Shown: in pieces, positions 35,417 through 46,779 of the stretch
How the letters are laid out: every line of letters starts with the position of its first letter
Numbering within the stretch: the first letter of the stretch is position 1
Assembly (NCBI GenBank): GCA_032622095.1
Contig: CP136067.1
Coordinates: forward strand, 49,825,899-49,889,898
Direction of reading: 5' to 3'
DNA: 64,000 nucleotides
DNA from: Siphonodentalium dalli
Lineage: Eukaryota; Mollusca; Scaphopoda; Gadilida; Siphonodentaliidae
The notes under the pieces: generated by a model
Seen by the model: only the letters and a program-made list of their open reading frames with translations
The model's database searches: none
What the model was told of the DNA's origin: nothing
Made by a program: the position numbers and the translations under genes

Positions 35417-35620
35417 AAAAAATGCACCACAGTTCCTGACATTTTCTTGAATAATACCGCCCACATACTGACACTAACCATGAGAGGGGAAAACAACAAC
35501 GCATACCTTCATTCTATAAAGACATTATCCTTTAGCCCATCCGTCTGTTCTGGGGAGGCTAGTGTAGTATTATCCAGACAAAAGTATACGTCTGGTCAAG
35601 TTAATTCAGAACGACCTTGA
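35417..35620 (+). pseudogene. unidentified coding segment Y, copy 2
   Basis: Plus-strand frame of 67 codons between stops: KKCTTVPDIFLNNTAHILTL, TMRGENNNAYLHSIKTLSF, SPSVCSGEASVVLSRQKY. Inverted partner of 34428-34628 (the duplicated DNA spans about 34484-34815 and 35232-35563). Upstream a 4-base deletion relative to copy 1 breaks the frame. It overlaps segment X copy 2 by about 50 bp in another frame. Confidence 0.45.
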
Positions 35621-35855
35621 AACGGATGTGGCAATACAATCTTACCACACCAAAAACACCAACACGCATGCCATTCTATATCTGAAACATGCACCTGGTG
35701 TAGGGGTGTATACCGTGGCCCATTCCATTACCACTGTCATGGTGCATGTCCACAAACTAACACCGCGAGTATTGTTCTTCTCTGCTGTGAGCTATTCGAC
35801 GAGACGACTGCGGGACGTCACACAGTTTGCTAAGGATCATGGTCAAGAAGTGTAG
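35568..35855 (+). pseudogene. unidentified coding segment X, copy 2
   Basis: Plus-strand open frame of 95 codons: YYPDKSIRLVKLIQNDLETD, VAIQSYHTKNTNTHAILYL, KHAPGVGVYTVAHSITTVM, VHVHKLTPRVLFFSAVSYS, then FAKDHGQEV and stop. No ATG at the start, so it may be an exon or a 5'-damaged gene. Partly conserved in the inverted copy at 34815-35065. A minus-strand frame (36165-35830, 111 codons) overlaps its end and may be the real one further right. No family recognised. Confidence 0.45.
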
Positions 35856-36251
35856 GTAGTCGGTACATTATGGTCTTCTCCTTAGCCGATAGGCATCTGT
35901 CCAAGGGAATGAGACAGCTATCAACCTTCGAAACACTGCCGAAGTTGTCCACGTATGCCAATACGTTCGCTAAGTTTGTGAGTTGAACGGTTGAACCATC
36001 TATTGAAAAGTGACTAGTTAACTGGTTAGTTAGCCAGGTGTATATGTCGTTATCCACATGGGTTATGAGGAAGACATACATAGAGATGACCTTCTGTAAG
36101 CTTGTATACTTATCGACCATATGCCTTTCTAGTTCAAGATGACGCACAAATCCCATATTTAGCAATTATTTAAAATCTGAAGCTAGACACCGGAAAATTA
36201 ATTGTTTGAAACGTAATGATTAGAGGGACCCTTCTCCCAGGAAGTGTTGAA
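35856..36251 (-). other. loop segment of FB2 with an open frame
   Basis: A minus-strand frame of 111 codons (36165-35830) includes HMVDKYTSLQKVISMYVF and TSHFSIDGSTVQLTNLAN. The plus strand also has a shorter coding-like stretch (MVFSLADRHLSKGMRQL). I cannot say which, if either, is real. Confidence 0.3.
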
Positions 36252-37406
36252 TAATTTGTCGGTGTGAGCGACCTAAATTTATCAGGCAAAGAAATGGAAA
36301 CTGTTCCAGATTATTTTGGACGTGGCAAATCAGAATATGTTATCAGGTAATTGTTCTAATATGGCTATTCGGCGCACCTACGGTTGCGGCCATTATTGGC
36401 GCTAAGTGTCGAATGGATTTCGAAATGCCACATCGCGATATTAATTGTGGGTCTTCGTACTCCCAGAATGATACGAGCAATGTTATGCGTTTTGATACGT
36501 TTTAAGTTGAACTAATAGATGGTTTGTGTATAGTTTCGTCCATACATATCGATATTATGACAAACAGTTGAAATTTGTATGTGAAAATATCGATTTCTTT
36601 TCAATTTCTGGCCTCCAGTTTAGCTGCCATATTGAACTTGAATATCAAATTGCCAAACTCAAATGAATACTTCATATCAATATTCCATATCAACATGTAA
36701 TGGTGGGTAGAATTCGCGAAAACAATAAAGCCCATCGTAAGAAAGTAAAGGAATGTAGGCGTGTTTTCAGATATCGGTTGCCATTTTGGCCGCCATCTTA
36801 GATTATGAAAACCATTTCTTGCATGGGATGTAAGGTAATTACTTCACCACAGTATTTCCAACTCAACTGTAAGCATGGGTGGAGTTGTCTCGACAATAAT
36901 GCCCAATGATGTGAATATGAGGGATTTTCGGTGATTTTTCTAAATCTGTCCGCCATTGTGGGCGCCATTTTGGATTTGAGGGACTTTTATTTGGATGCAA
37001 TATAAGGACAGTTCTTCGCCTCAGTTTTCCCAACTCACAATAGTTAGCAGGTCTGGAGTTGTCGCGACAAAAACGCTCTCTGATGCTAAAATCAGCGATT
37101 TTCGGCGATTTTTTCGTATTTTTGGCTAGTTTGTAAGGGTTGTATATTACCATAACGAATCGAACGGAAAACAAGACCACATGTGACATCATCTTTACTA
37201 TAACGGCGATCAAAGAGACCTGGCGCATATAAAAAAAATGGCCGCCATGATGGACGCCATCTTGTCTGGGGTCTCTGCGGCCACTTTTTTTTCTTGTTAA
37301 CAAGTGAAAAAAAAAAAGAGGAGACATTAAGAAAGAAAATTAGTGGGGTGAAGTTGAGTCCTGGGGGGGGGGGGGGTGCAGAGGTCGACCAATATCTCCT
37401 GGACTA

Positions 37407-38659
37407 TTCCAGGTCATTACGCATTTCAAAATGTCTGAACGTTCGTAAAATCACGGAAACATTTTTCGCTGTGAAAAAAATCGTGACCAAATTAATTGAC
37501 AGACATAAATGTCCCGGGATATCGAATCACGGCGACCTGGTTCATCGATTACCAGCATAATTGGAATTTAGGACCGGAAAACAGCACCGGAAAACCATCA
37601 GTACGAGACTGCTGTACATATGATAATGCACACCGAGGACAATCGGTAATGCCATAAGCGTGCCGGGCTATCGGCCACCTGTCTCTCATTCCGGAAGTCA
37701 GAATCCATTCGTTGTTCATTGCGCATCCTCCCACGCATGTTCCATACGTGATACCTCCCATGTAATGCCGGCGTGTTCTGCATTATTTATGACAGGTTTG
37801 TTGGTTACCAAAATATTGCTGTTTACAATTGTTTGGTTGAATGGAATACAACTTCGCTTTCAAAATCCAAGGTTGCCCTCTTGGGTTACTATATATACTA
37901 CCATAAAATGCCCCGATGCTGCGAGCGCATGATCAGGGGTGGCGGTGCAAGCTGGGCGGGGGGGGCATGCATGGGGTGCAGCCCAGTCCATTGCCCTTGT
38001 CTGACTCCTGTACAAATGCATGCATGTATATACATTTTAAACATTTCCCTTCTGGCGGTTGAGCACAACACCCTTGCCCTTCGGTTCTTCAGACACACCT
38101 GCAAATAGTAATCCATGCTCATTCACCTCTTCTGATGGAAATTGATGCTATTCTCCAATAGGTATAAAGGTATATTATAATATGTCCTAAGAGGTTCAAT
38201 TGTGTATAACAACACACCCTCTACATTCACACAATTGGCGCCCGTGAAAATAAGTACAAATCGACATACGGTTTACACGAACGTTTCCGAGTTTCATCAA
38301 CCCATAACTGCAGCCTCCATTTCACAAAAAAAAGCGTTGAATCGCTGCGTGCTGTTACTATAAGAAATGACTTGATGATCGATAGTGGATGTGTCATAGA
38401 TAATATTACCACACAATTTCTTATCTATACGAGAAATAGTTTCTATTGGCGTGAAATATCGGCGATTAAAGAGTATTTGTCTATAGGTTCGTGAAGTTAG
38501 ATCGAAGTTCGAAATACGATCGAGATTCGCGCGAACATAGATCGAAGTTCGAAATTCAAATGTCTCAATTATGAATGGAAATGACTATAAACACTGATCA
38601 GGAACACGCCTGTCTCTGTGAGAAAAATAGTCACTTACTGTAAAATTGCTATGACTTTG
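37407..38659. other. unassigned stretch
   Basis: No recognised gene. A short local repeat of AGATCGAAGTTCGAAAT occurs at about 38500-38560. Confidence 0.35.
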
Positions 38660-38663
38660 TTAA

Positions 38664-39055
38664 CCCTTTACCCAACAGAAGGGCCCTGTGCCAATGCATT
38701 CTCTTATATATGCGAGTCGACCATAGGTCGCCTCGCATATATAAGAGAATGCATTGGCTTAACACATTAAAAATTATAAAATTGTTAAAGAATGTAAGAA
38801 AAAATGGTAAAAAGTGTTAAAAAAAGATTTTTTTTAGGCCAATGCATTCTCTTATATATGCGAGGCGACCTATGGTCGACTCGCATATATAAGAGAATGC
38901 ATTGGCACATGGCATAACTGTAACTATCACAATGTGGTCAAGGAGCCGGTTCCAATGATATCCATATTTGTATGGTTCTATTGAGACAGACCGAAGATAT
39001 TTTAAGCTGTTGAAGCTTTATTTGGCCGGTTTTGGCCGGTTTGTTGGGTAAAGGG
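38664..39055. mobile_element. family A element (TTAA, 392 bp), copy A3
   Basis: 392 bp between TTAA at 38660-38663 and 39056-39059, with perfect CCCTTTACCCAAC / GTTGGGTAAAGGG ends and both internal palindromes. The right TTAA is also the left boundary of element E1, so A3 sits in E1's flanking TTAA. Confidence 0.93.
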
Positions 39056-39059
39056 TTAA

Positions 39060-39609
39060 AGGGGTACTATACTCAAACGTTGTTGTTTGTTTCTGTTTCT
39101 CTGCTTCGTAAAATAAGATAACCAGATGTCCATTGTTTGACTGTCTGATGAGTACGAAGTAATATTACAGATGGCAGATAAGCCGGAATGCAGAACGCTC
39201 GCCGTAGAGATAATTTTGTACAGTTTTCAGGCAAATGTATCAAACAAATGTTATATTATATGCATAATAGTCACAGCTACTCGTTATTTTTATTGTAAAT
39301 CTGTGAATGGCTTGAGTTCACGCCCCATATCAACATATGTATTGCACGATGTGTGCAACACGTTGCCCAATCCACTATCCGTCAATTAATTTGATTATGT
39401 CTTGTATATGGAAATTCGTAACTTAGTTTATTGCCATATTGTCAATTTATATTAAATAGTTAAATTTAGTTTAAGATAAACTGATAACCTGAACGTTTAC
39501 ACTTTACAGAAGACATAATCGACTCAAATTAATTATTTTTCTATACAGTATCGATATTAGATCGTTGTTATTTACCAGGAATTTATTGAAATTGCCGTGC
39601 AGTGTCACA
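39060..39609. mobile_element. family E element (TTAA), copy E1
   Basis: Starts AGGGGTACTATACTCAAACG and follows E2 (60052-60609) along its whole length: GAGTACGAAGTAATATTACA, GATGGCAGATAAGCCGGAAT, CAATCCACTATCCGT, ATATTAGATCGTTGTTAT. The right terminus has diverged (CCGTGCAGTGTCACAAT in place of GTACTGTACCCCT). Non-coding. Confidence 0.8.
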
Positions 39610-39687
39610 ATAAGTGTTTTTGTAAAGTATATAAAGCCTGCTATATGGAGCACCGGAGGTGACATCCGATTTGTTTATAAAGTTGCT

Positions 39688-40000
39688 GCCACGAGAATAA
39701 GGTCGTAGCCACGAGAATATGAAGTCGCATGGCCACGAGAAGAAAGTCGTGGCTACGAGAATATGAAATCGTGGCCCCGAGAATATGAAGTCGTGGCCAC
39801 GAGAATAATGTCGTGGTCACGAGAATATGAAGTCGTGGCCACGAGGAATGAAGTCGTGGCCACGAGAATATGAAGTCGTGGCCATGAGAATAAAGTCGTG
39901 GACACGAGAATATGAAGTCGTGGACACGAGAATATGAAGTCGTGAACACGAGAATAAAGTCGTGGCCACGAGAAGAAAGTCATGGCCACGCGAATTTGAA
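39688..40000. repeat. 22-26 bp satellite with palindromic CGTGGCCACG core
   Basis: About 13 units of GTCGTGGCCACGAGAATA followed by TGAA or AA, with unit length varying between about 21 and 26 bp. The core CGTGGCCACG is a 10-bp palindrome. Open frames on both strands are repeat artefacts. Starts about 80 bp after E1. Confidence 0.92.
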
Positions 40001-40226
40001 GCGAAACCATTCACTAAAATGGCGAACGCCAGTTGATGCTGCACCGGGGCAACCTATTTGTCTCCATCACTTCAGTCCATTTACGCGTATGTCACAACAG
40101 GTCTGCTACAACTCGCCAACTCCCAGGACAGTTGTCAATACACCAGGAGATGCTCAGTCGCAACAAAGCCTTCACAACGAACTTCTCATAACTGATCGAG
40201 TATCCGTCATATGACACCACGCCAAC

Positions 40227-40450
40227 CAGGGACGTGGCGACAGGGGGGTTGTGGTGTCTCACCCCTCAACTTTGGTCACAATACTCAACAGATGGAAATT
40301 ACAAGCCCGTCACATAGGTTCAAATTGTTCTGGTAGTTTGATTTTTCCAATCCGTATTTAGTGTGAATGTTGTTGTTTTAAAATCGTATCTTTTCTACTT
40401 TAGGTAAAATCATGACTGATATGTAGACATTTCCAACCTCATATTTATAT
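40227..40450. repeat. family J repeat, copy J5
   Basis: Starts CAGGGACGTGGCGACAGGGG, then CTCAACTTTGGTCAC, TTCAAATTGTTCTGGTAGTT and TTTTCCAATCC, and ends near CATTTCCAACCTC. The start matches the inverse of J3's end. Confidence 0.55.
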
Positions 40451-42003
40451 TGTAATGAGATATTCTTTATCTGTGGCGATCTCTTGAACTTTTGCACGTC
40501 CGAACAAAAGGCCAAGCGTGACTAAGCTACATAATTTCACCATCAAAACCTTTCTCCGGTGGTCTCAATGATGTCATCTTATTAGTTCCGGGTATCAAAA
40601 ACAAAATAAAAATTGTAATAGTATGGTGCAAAATCTGACGGGCATTTAAAAACTCTTTTACGACATAGAACAATGAAGCACCTTCTTGTATAATCCAGAT
40701 AATAGCCAGGTTCAGCAACACGTACTTATAACTTGTAACGTGTGTCGCCATTGCCAACGGCAGTCATCTGATTCACGTAACCATTTCGCATATAAACGTT
40801 CAGCATTACGAAAATGTGTAGCAAAGCATCTCGGCGGTAACGATCCCACTACGGAAAGCTCGTCTGTATCACCGAGTTATTGATTAAAGGTGCTGCTTCG
40901 TCAGAGTCTACTCGCACTAAAACCAGCTAAGACATTGGGATAGCGTGATGCTTGTTTTAGTATACGAGTACGTCCCGTTAGCATTTGTATGACACGTGTC
41001 ACGCGTTAGTGACCAGCTCACATACAACTACAATTAAATGTAATCAAATATCACAATTGCCACAATAAACGGGTTTATTCCGTAGAAGGCATTATATTTG
41101 TAATGAAACCACATCAGTTGCCAATTGAAAGCGGTAATTTAATTTGAAAAGAGACATTTACCGCAGTTTTGACATATTTTTTAAAAGTATGCTAACTCAT
41201 TTGACACGAAGTGACATCGACATATTCCGGCGAAAATATTCTAGCAATCGTAAGGTAAACATATAAACAAAACCACGTGGTCGTAATTTGAACTAATTCT
41301 AGCACTTATACCCCGTAATTTGTAAATTAAAAATTGCATATATACCACGAGACGTTCCGTTTAAGAAATGTTCAACTAATAAATAATATAGGACCACTTA
41401 CAATACAAATAAACACATGCTAGTTGTGGAATATACTAACAGCACACGACGTTGAGCAAGGGGTGTATTCGATTGTTATGGGCGTATTCGATTGACGGCA
41501 TAGAAGCCGAACTTAGCTGAGTACATTACTGAACACTTCGCGGCTTTCAGTTAAAACGTAAACAAACCGATGTTAGTCCTAATAAACCGGAATATTCTAT
41601 GTGTAATTTAGCAAGAAAGTTAGATTATTGTACAGCATTATGACCATAAGATGTCACTCTTTGCGATATGTATAGCATCGTGTATTGATTTTTAGGTAAA
41701 ATCGAGTAAAATGGACTACAATTCCCGCCACCAACACTGGGCGTAACTCATGTCATACAAATGGCAACGGGGCATTCTCGTACTAAAACTAGAAAAAAAT
41801 CTCGCTATCACAATATCTTAGTTGGTTTTAGTACGAACAGACTTGGACTAGGTGCTGCTATGCTAGTCGGGCCGATATCTCAAAACGTGTAGCGTTGGTG
41901 TCGGAAAATCACATGACCTTTCCCGCCAAGTGTATATAGTAACGTACGGCTGGCTGAACCTGGCTATTATAAATAATAAAGAGTATTTCTCCCCCTCATG
42001 TGC
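40451..42003. other. unassigned stretch
   Basis: No recognised gene. A 65-codon plus frame (40686-40883) contains CNVCRHCQ and KRSALRKCVAKHLGG. It lacks an ATG, so I only note it. Confidence 0.35.
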
Positions 42004-43051
42004 GTTAAACTTAAATTGAAAACCGCCAGAGAAATTCTATTGGTGATACATTTCCGTATATGTTTTGTCGAGATGGGGGTCTCTGCTCAATGCTTTTTGC
42101 GCGGTAATTTGGCTAAATTTAGCACGATACTATATGCATGCATAACACAGCACGGCACCGCATTGGAAACAGCTCTAGGTCAATCAGAAACGGCCATTTC
42201 TGGGTGAGGTGATATATTGTTATTTATTACGTTATTTGAGCTTTCTGAATAGAATATACCTATACTATCAAGACTCAGCGATTATTTAACGCACTCCATT
42301 TAGCCCATATCGACAACCGGCCATACCCGGCAACTTTGTACTCTCTGTAGAGTATAGAATAATAATTTAATTCGAGACATGAAGATTATGTGCCGCTGGA
42401 CTGGTCCATTCAATCACTAGCCTTCTCACATTCCACTTTAAGACACAAGCTACAGCATACAAATCTAGTGTTTATATTATGAGATGTCGTATAATTGATG
42501 AAATGTTGAACAGTCCCATATACCCGTTAAACTTAAATTGAAAACCGCCAGAGAAATTCTATTGGTGATACATTTCCGTATATGTTTTGTCGAGATGGGG
42601 GTCTCTGCTCAATGCTTTTTGCGCGGTAATTTGGCTAAATTTAGCACGATACTATATGCATGCATAACACAGCACGGCACCGCATTGGAAACAGCTCTAG
42701 GTCAATCAGAAACGGCCATTTCTGGGTGAGGTGATATATTGTTATTTATTACGTTATTTGAGCTTTCTGAATAGAATATACCTATACTATCAAGACTCAG
42801 CGATTATTTAACGCACTCCATTTAGCCCATATCGACAACCGGCCATACCCGGCAACTTTGCATACTCTCTGTAGAGTATAGAATAATAATTTAATTCGAG
42901 ACATGAAGATTATGTGCCGCTGGACTGGTCCATTCAATCACTAGCCTTCTCACATTCCACTTTAAGACACAAGCTACAGCATACAAATCTAGTGTTTATA
43001 TTATGAGATGTCGTATAATTGATGAAATGTTGAACAGTCCCATATACCCGT
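42004..43051. repeat. near-perfect tandem duplication, 522 + 526 bp
   Basis: Copy 1 (42004-42525) and copy 2 (42526-43051) appear identical apart from a 2-base insertion (CA after GGCAACTTTG in copy 2). Both begin GTTAAACTTAAATTGAAAAC, and copy 2 ends AGTCCCATATACCCGT. Each carries the same ~64-codon frame containing ILLVIHFRICFVEMGVSAQ, followed by CTGG/GTGAGG, which would be a good splice donor. I do not call a gene. The event is very recent or a joining error. Confidence 0.9.
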
Positions 43052-43148
43052 ATACCACATTTCAGAAGCACAGAAAATGAGCAACCGAAAAAATTAAAAA
43101 TAACCAGAAGTAAAAAACAACCATTATAAAGTCGTATGTTGTGGGTAA

Positions 43149-43334
43149 GTGTCCATTTTTCTGATTCCGCTTCTGGAAAAACGTGATTTGGCGCGAACAC
43201 GCGGTATTTTGGACCTTTTGGAAGCCGACCGACGATATCTTTTTTGGTTGCGTTATTATATGGAGCTGAGATCTTCGCCTAATATCAATCTCTTACCAGA
43301 GCGCAACAGTCAAGCTTCCTTTCTGACTCTGTAA
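43149..43334 (+). pseudogene. unassigned coding-like frame
   Basis: 61 codons directly after a TAA, opening with GTG: FLIPLLEKRDLARTRGILDL, LEADRRYLFWLRYYMELRS, then LLPERNSQASF. The composition (charged helices, aromatic cluster) looks like protein. There is no ATG and no flanking coding. I considered a transposase N-terminal fragment because of the PLLEKRDxAR stretch, but the match is too weak to name. Confidence 0.25.
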
Positions 43335-44075
43335 ACGGCTGGGTATATACCGTACCAGTCCGTGTTTCTATATTTAGCATGGGGTTTTCGATCGGTTGAA
43401 GCTAGGGTCGTGGCTAGAGGGTCTTTATATTGGGGTTTCCATCTTCCATCCAGGAAATTCGAACTACATACCCTAAGCCAGAGCAATTAAGTCCCAACTT
43501 TGGGGAATCTCATTTGCACACCACCGTTGCCTCGGAATTTTCCAACTGGTAAATTTACCGTAATTGAATTTGGCAATGTCAAGCTAATTGCATCTCAATG
43601 CGAAAATATTACCGAAAGTAGTTAAATATTCGATTTTTCGAAGGAAAACAACGTAGTCCGCTAAGTCAAATGACGTTACTGTCGTCACGAACCATGTCAT
43701 GACGTCTTCGCTGGTCTTCATTAAGCGAACCAACGAAATTGGTCTAATTGATACTGATAGGCCTAGGAATTCTTCGGAAGTTGTGAAGTAGCCAATTTTA
43801 TTTTCATCTGGTAGGTCCACTGTCGATTCTGCTCTTTTGCAATCTCAACACAGTTACCAACCAGAAGTCACGTGACAAAATCACAAAAATATATACACGC
43901 ATTTCGAATTTTGAGCTGACGCTATAAAAAATGTAGAACAAATTATATCACGTCACCATTCACCTGGGCCTAAGGTATAAACAACCACGCGCGCTTCACG
44001 CGATAGGTTGATAAATAATTGGCTCTTGTATTTATCGATTATCTGATTTTATCATGTAAATTTTAACTTCAGTAT
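43335..44075. other. unassigned stretch
   Basis: Nothing recognised. Confidence 0.35.
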
Positions 44076-44079
44076 TTAA

Positions 44080-44548
44080 AGGTACTCAACCCGTAAAGAG
44101 GGTCCCCATCTCAACAGATTCCAACAACAACAATCCGATCAGAGGGTCCTATATTACTATTTCTTTGGCTTTGGGGGTAAAAAATATTTGATTCGAGTCG
44201 AGGAACCCATCAAACAAAGCTCAGAGTTATTAGATATTGATTTTTCAAATTTGTTATGTTCTCGAGATGAGTACTCATAACTGCCGTAATCTGCTCTGGA
44301 TGTGTACTCCAAATCTATTCAAACAGACAAGGATGAATAACTCTAAAATCAAGTGGTAATTTTAACGCAATTTTGACTGAGTTCTGGGCCAGATAGTATT
44401 CCCGATAATGAAAAATAATAGATTTCTAAAATCGATATCTAACAAATCTGAGCTTTGATGGGTGACTTCCTCGACTCAAATCAAATATTTTTGACCCCCG
44501 AAGCCATTGAAATAAAAATTGAGAGGAGTTTTATCGGGTTGAGTACCT
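44080..44548. mobile_element. family B element, copy B4
   Basis: 469 bp with TTAA at 44076-44079 and 44549-44552. Termini AGGTACTCAACCCG and CGGGTTGAGTACCT are inverted. Unlike other copies, both halves carry the GAGTCGAGGAACCC-type block in opposite orientation (44196 and, inverted, 44470). This copy is therefore internally palindromic and probably arose by rearrangement of two B halves. Confidence 0.85.
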
Positions 44549-44552
44549 TTAA

Positions 44553-45313
44553 TGCTTCACCCTGTATGGTATAATAAATATACTCACCTCACCCAGATCT
44601 GACTCTAGTCACATTCTGTTCCTCAATGCAAAAAAACAAACAAATACACAAACAAAAACAACCGGCAAAACCACCAGGTCCTTGAAAGTGACATATGACC
44701 AGATATCTACCAAAGTTCTATTCGATAAAGACCCTTTGTGACACACGCCAAATGACACAGGGATTGTCGTTCCACGTGTTTTTCCGACGAAAGCCTGTTT
44801 CAATTACGGTTGATTTAATGTGATCATACATACTCACAGGTCCCTGGCATAATTTAGTCGTTATACCAACTAGATTCTGCCAAGTAGGCTACCTGTGACC
44901 ATGCGTGCGAGTTTGCACCCACAGTAAACCCCCAATCAACCGTGGTATCACATTACTCGGCAAAAGTGCCACATTAACTGGTTAGCCTACGTTGCTCAGG
45001 CTTAAATCGGGATCATGAATACACTATCCATCTTCTTCGAATGAAACGGAAAGCCGATAGGCACTAGTGACCCTTGAACCCGATGCTACTCAATATGTCA
45101 ATATTCATACAGAAAAGTTGAATGATCGCTGCCACATACAGACATCGACGAATTAAACAGATATCAGTTTTATTCAAAGAAACAAGATTATTATATGACA
45201 CCTCGTACAGTTCGATATATCATCAGCAGCCGGTATAGGCAGTGCACCCACCAGACATGTATCGCGCACCAGGGAGGTGGTGTGTACAGCGAAGCACTGC
45301 AGTGGTTCAAAAC
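44553..45313. other. unassigned stretch
   Basis: Nothing recognised. Confidence 0.35.
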
Positions 45314-46157
45314 TAACCCTTGGAACAAACGTCGCACTACCGACGAATCTAATTTAATTAGAATTAGACTCGAGTTTAATTCATAATTCGTCTGTTGAAC
45401 CAAACGTCGCATTTAATTCAAGACGAATCAAAATGATTTCTTAAAATGGCATAAAGCGTTCATAAGGGTTTTGGTCAAAACGGCTAAAATAGGAAGTTTT
45501 ATATCAATTATAAAACGTAAAATTTAGTGAGAAAATGTGGCTTTTGACTTCCAAGCGACGAAATTAATGTTACTATTCTGAGGAGTGGAAATTATTGGTT
45601 TTATATCGCTATTTCGTAGGTATTTGATACATATTTTAGGTCGGACATGATTCTTTAGGTGGTATTTTGCTTTGAATTTGTCTGAAAGAAATCAGGTCCA
45701 GTTTATTTTTATACGAAAACGTTGTACCGTTTTAACAATTTAATAGCAAGTTGAGGTCAACGCGCTATATCACTATATATTTCGTCAGTATGCCTATCTA
45801 AAACCACGTGGTAAAATAACCATGGCGGGCAGGGACGTACGGCTATATAGGGTCTCGGTTGAGGGGGGGGGGGCTAATAAATTTGCGTAATTCAATTTGC
45901 ATCCCCTTGGCTGTTCCTTCACATGCCTGGATAATATCCTATTCTGAATGGATTAATAGACTTGTGATCATGCAATGGGCGGACGATGGTTCTACCAGTA
46001 GAAGAAAAATCAGAGATCTGAACCTGAAAATCCGATCATAGTTTGGCACAGCGGGAGAAAACTTTGAACATGAAAACCGCAAAAACCTACATAGCATTAG
46101 ACTGGCCTCAAGCTTTCCAAGTGCTGACAATTTCCAACCTGAAACCCCCACGAAGGT

Positions 46158-46702
46158 CAGGGGGGGGGGGTCGGAATTTTTTTTCAGGCACGTATGGCAT
46201 TTTTACCCTTTCGATCATTTTTTTGTACCCACCCACCCCCACCGCCAAATTTTTCCGTTTTCGCCAGTTTTTTCCGACCATTTTTTTACACCCACCCCCC
46301 CCCCCTTTTAACACTAAAACAGAGATTTGCGGGGGGAAATTCACTGTAAACAGCTGTATATGAATTTCTGTGCATACTATTTATCATGGATGTCAACATG
46401 TAAATAGGAATGAGTCATTTTGAGGTCATTCGGTCAAAAAAACATGGCTGCCAGCGGCCATCTTGGATTTCAAAATTTGCAACAAAATACGACACGATAA
46501 CTGCCTGCAGTCAGTTTACCAGTTAGAATTACATTAATTCTCTCATTCAAAGTGGTTTTGAAGCCCAAGTCATTGCCAAAACCCTAAAAAACAAGCAGGA
46601 TTTTTTTTTTTAGTTGCGGAAAAAATTGCTTGTTGGTGGCTTTGACCACCCACCCACCCCGCATACGTGCCGGAATTTTTTTTTTCACCCCCCACCCCCC
46701 TG
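46158..46702. mobile_element. family H element, copy H2, inside G
   Basis: Starts CAGGGGGGGGGG and ends CCCCACCCCCCTG, with inner CAGGCACGTATG / CATACGTGCCGG. Shares TCACTGTAAACAGCTGTATA and GGCCATCTTGGATT with H1 in inverted orientation. No clear target duplication. Confidence 0.7.
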
Positions 46703-46779
46703 CATTCTTTAACAATTTTTATCATTTTTCACTATTATTTCTTGCATTATTTACCATTTGTTTTTATCATTTTTTAAAG

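Larger units (their letters stand above)
32160..37406. mobile_element. FB2: 5.2-kb fold-back structure
   Basis: The left arm (32160-33687) and right arm (36252-37406) are reverse complements in order from the outer TAGTCCAGGAGATATTGG to the inner GGTCGCTCACACCGACAAAT. The right arm lacks about 395 bp present in the left (near 32440-32835). Arms contain tandem units of roughly 160-176 bp, each with AAGATGGCGGCC or a close variant (near 32294, 32793, 32970, 33142, 33305 on the left). The 2.5-kb loop holds J4 and an inverted pair of unidentified coding segments. Target duplications are not clear. The layout recalls Foldback-type elements. Confidence 0.8.

Noticed and set aside
39641-40214. Open frames across the CGTGGCCACG array, including a 100-codon plus frame extending to 40214
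   Set aside because: Mostly simple-repeat translation. The non-repeat tail alone has no start or motif.
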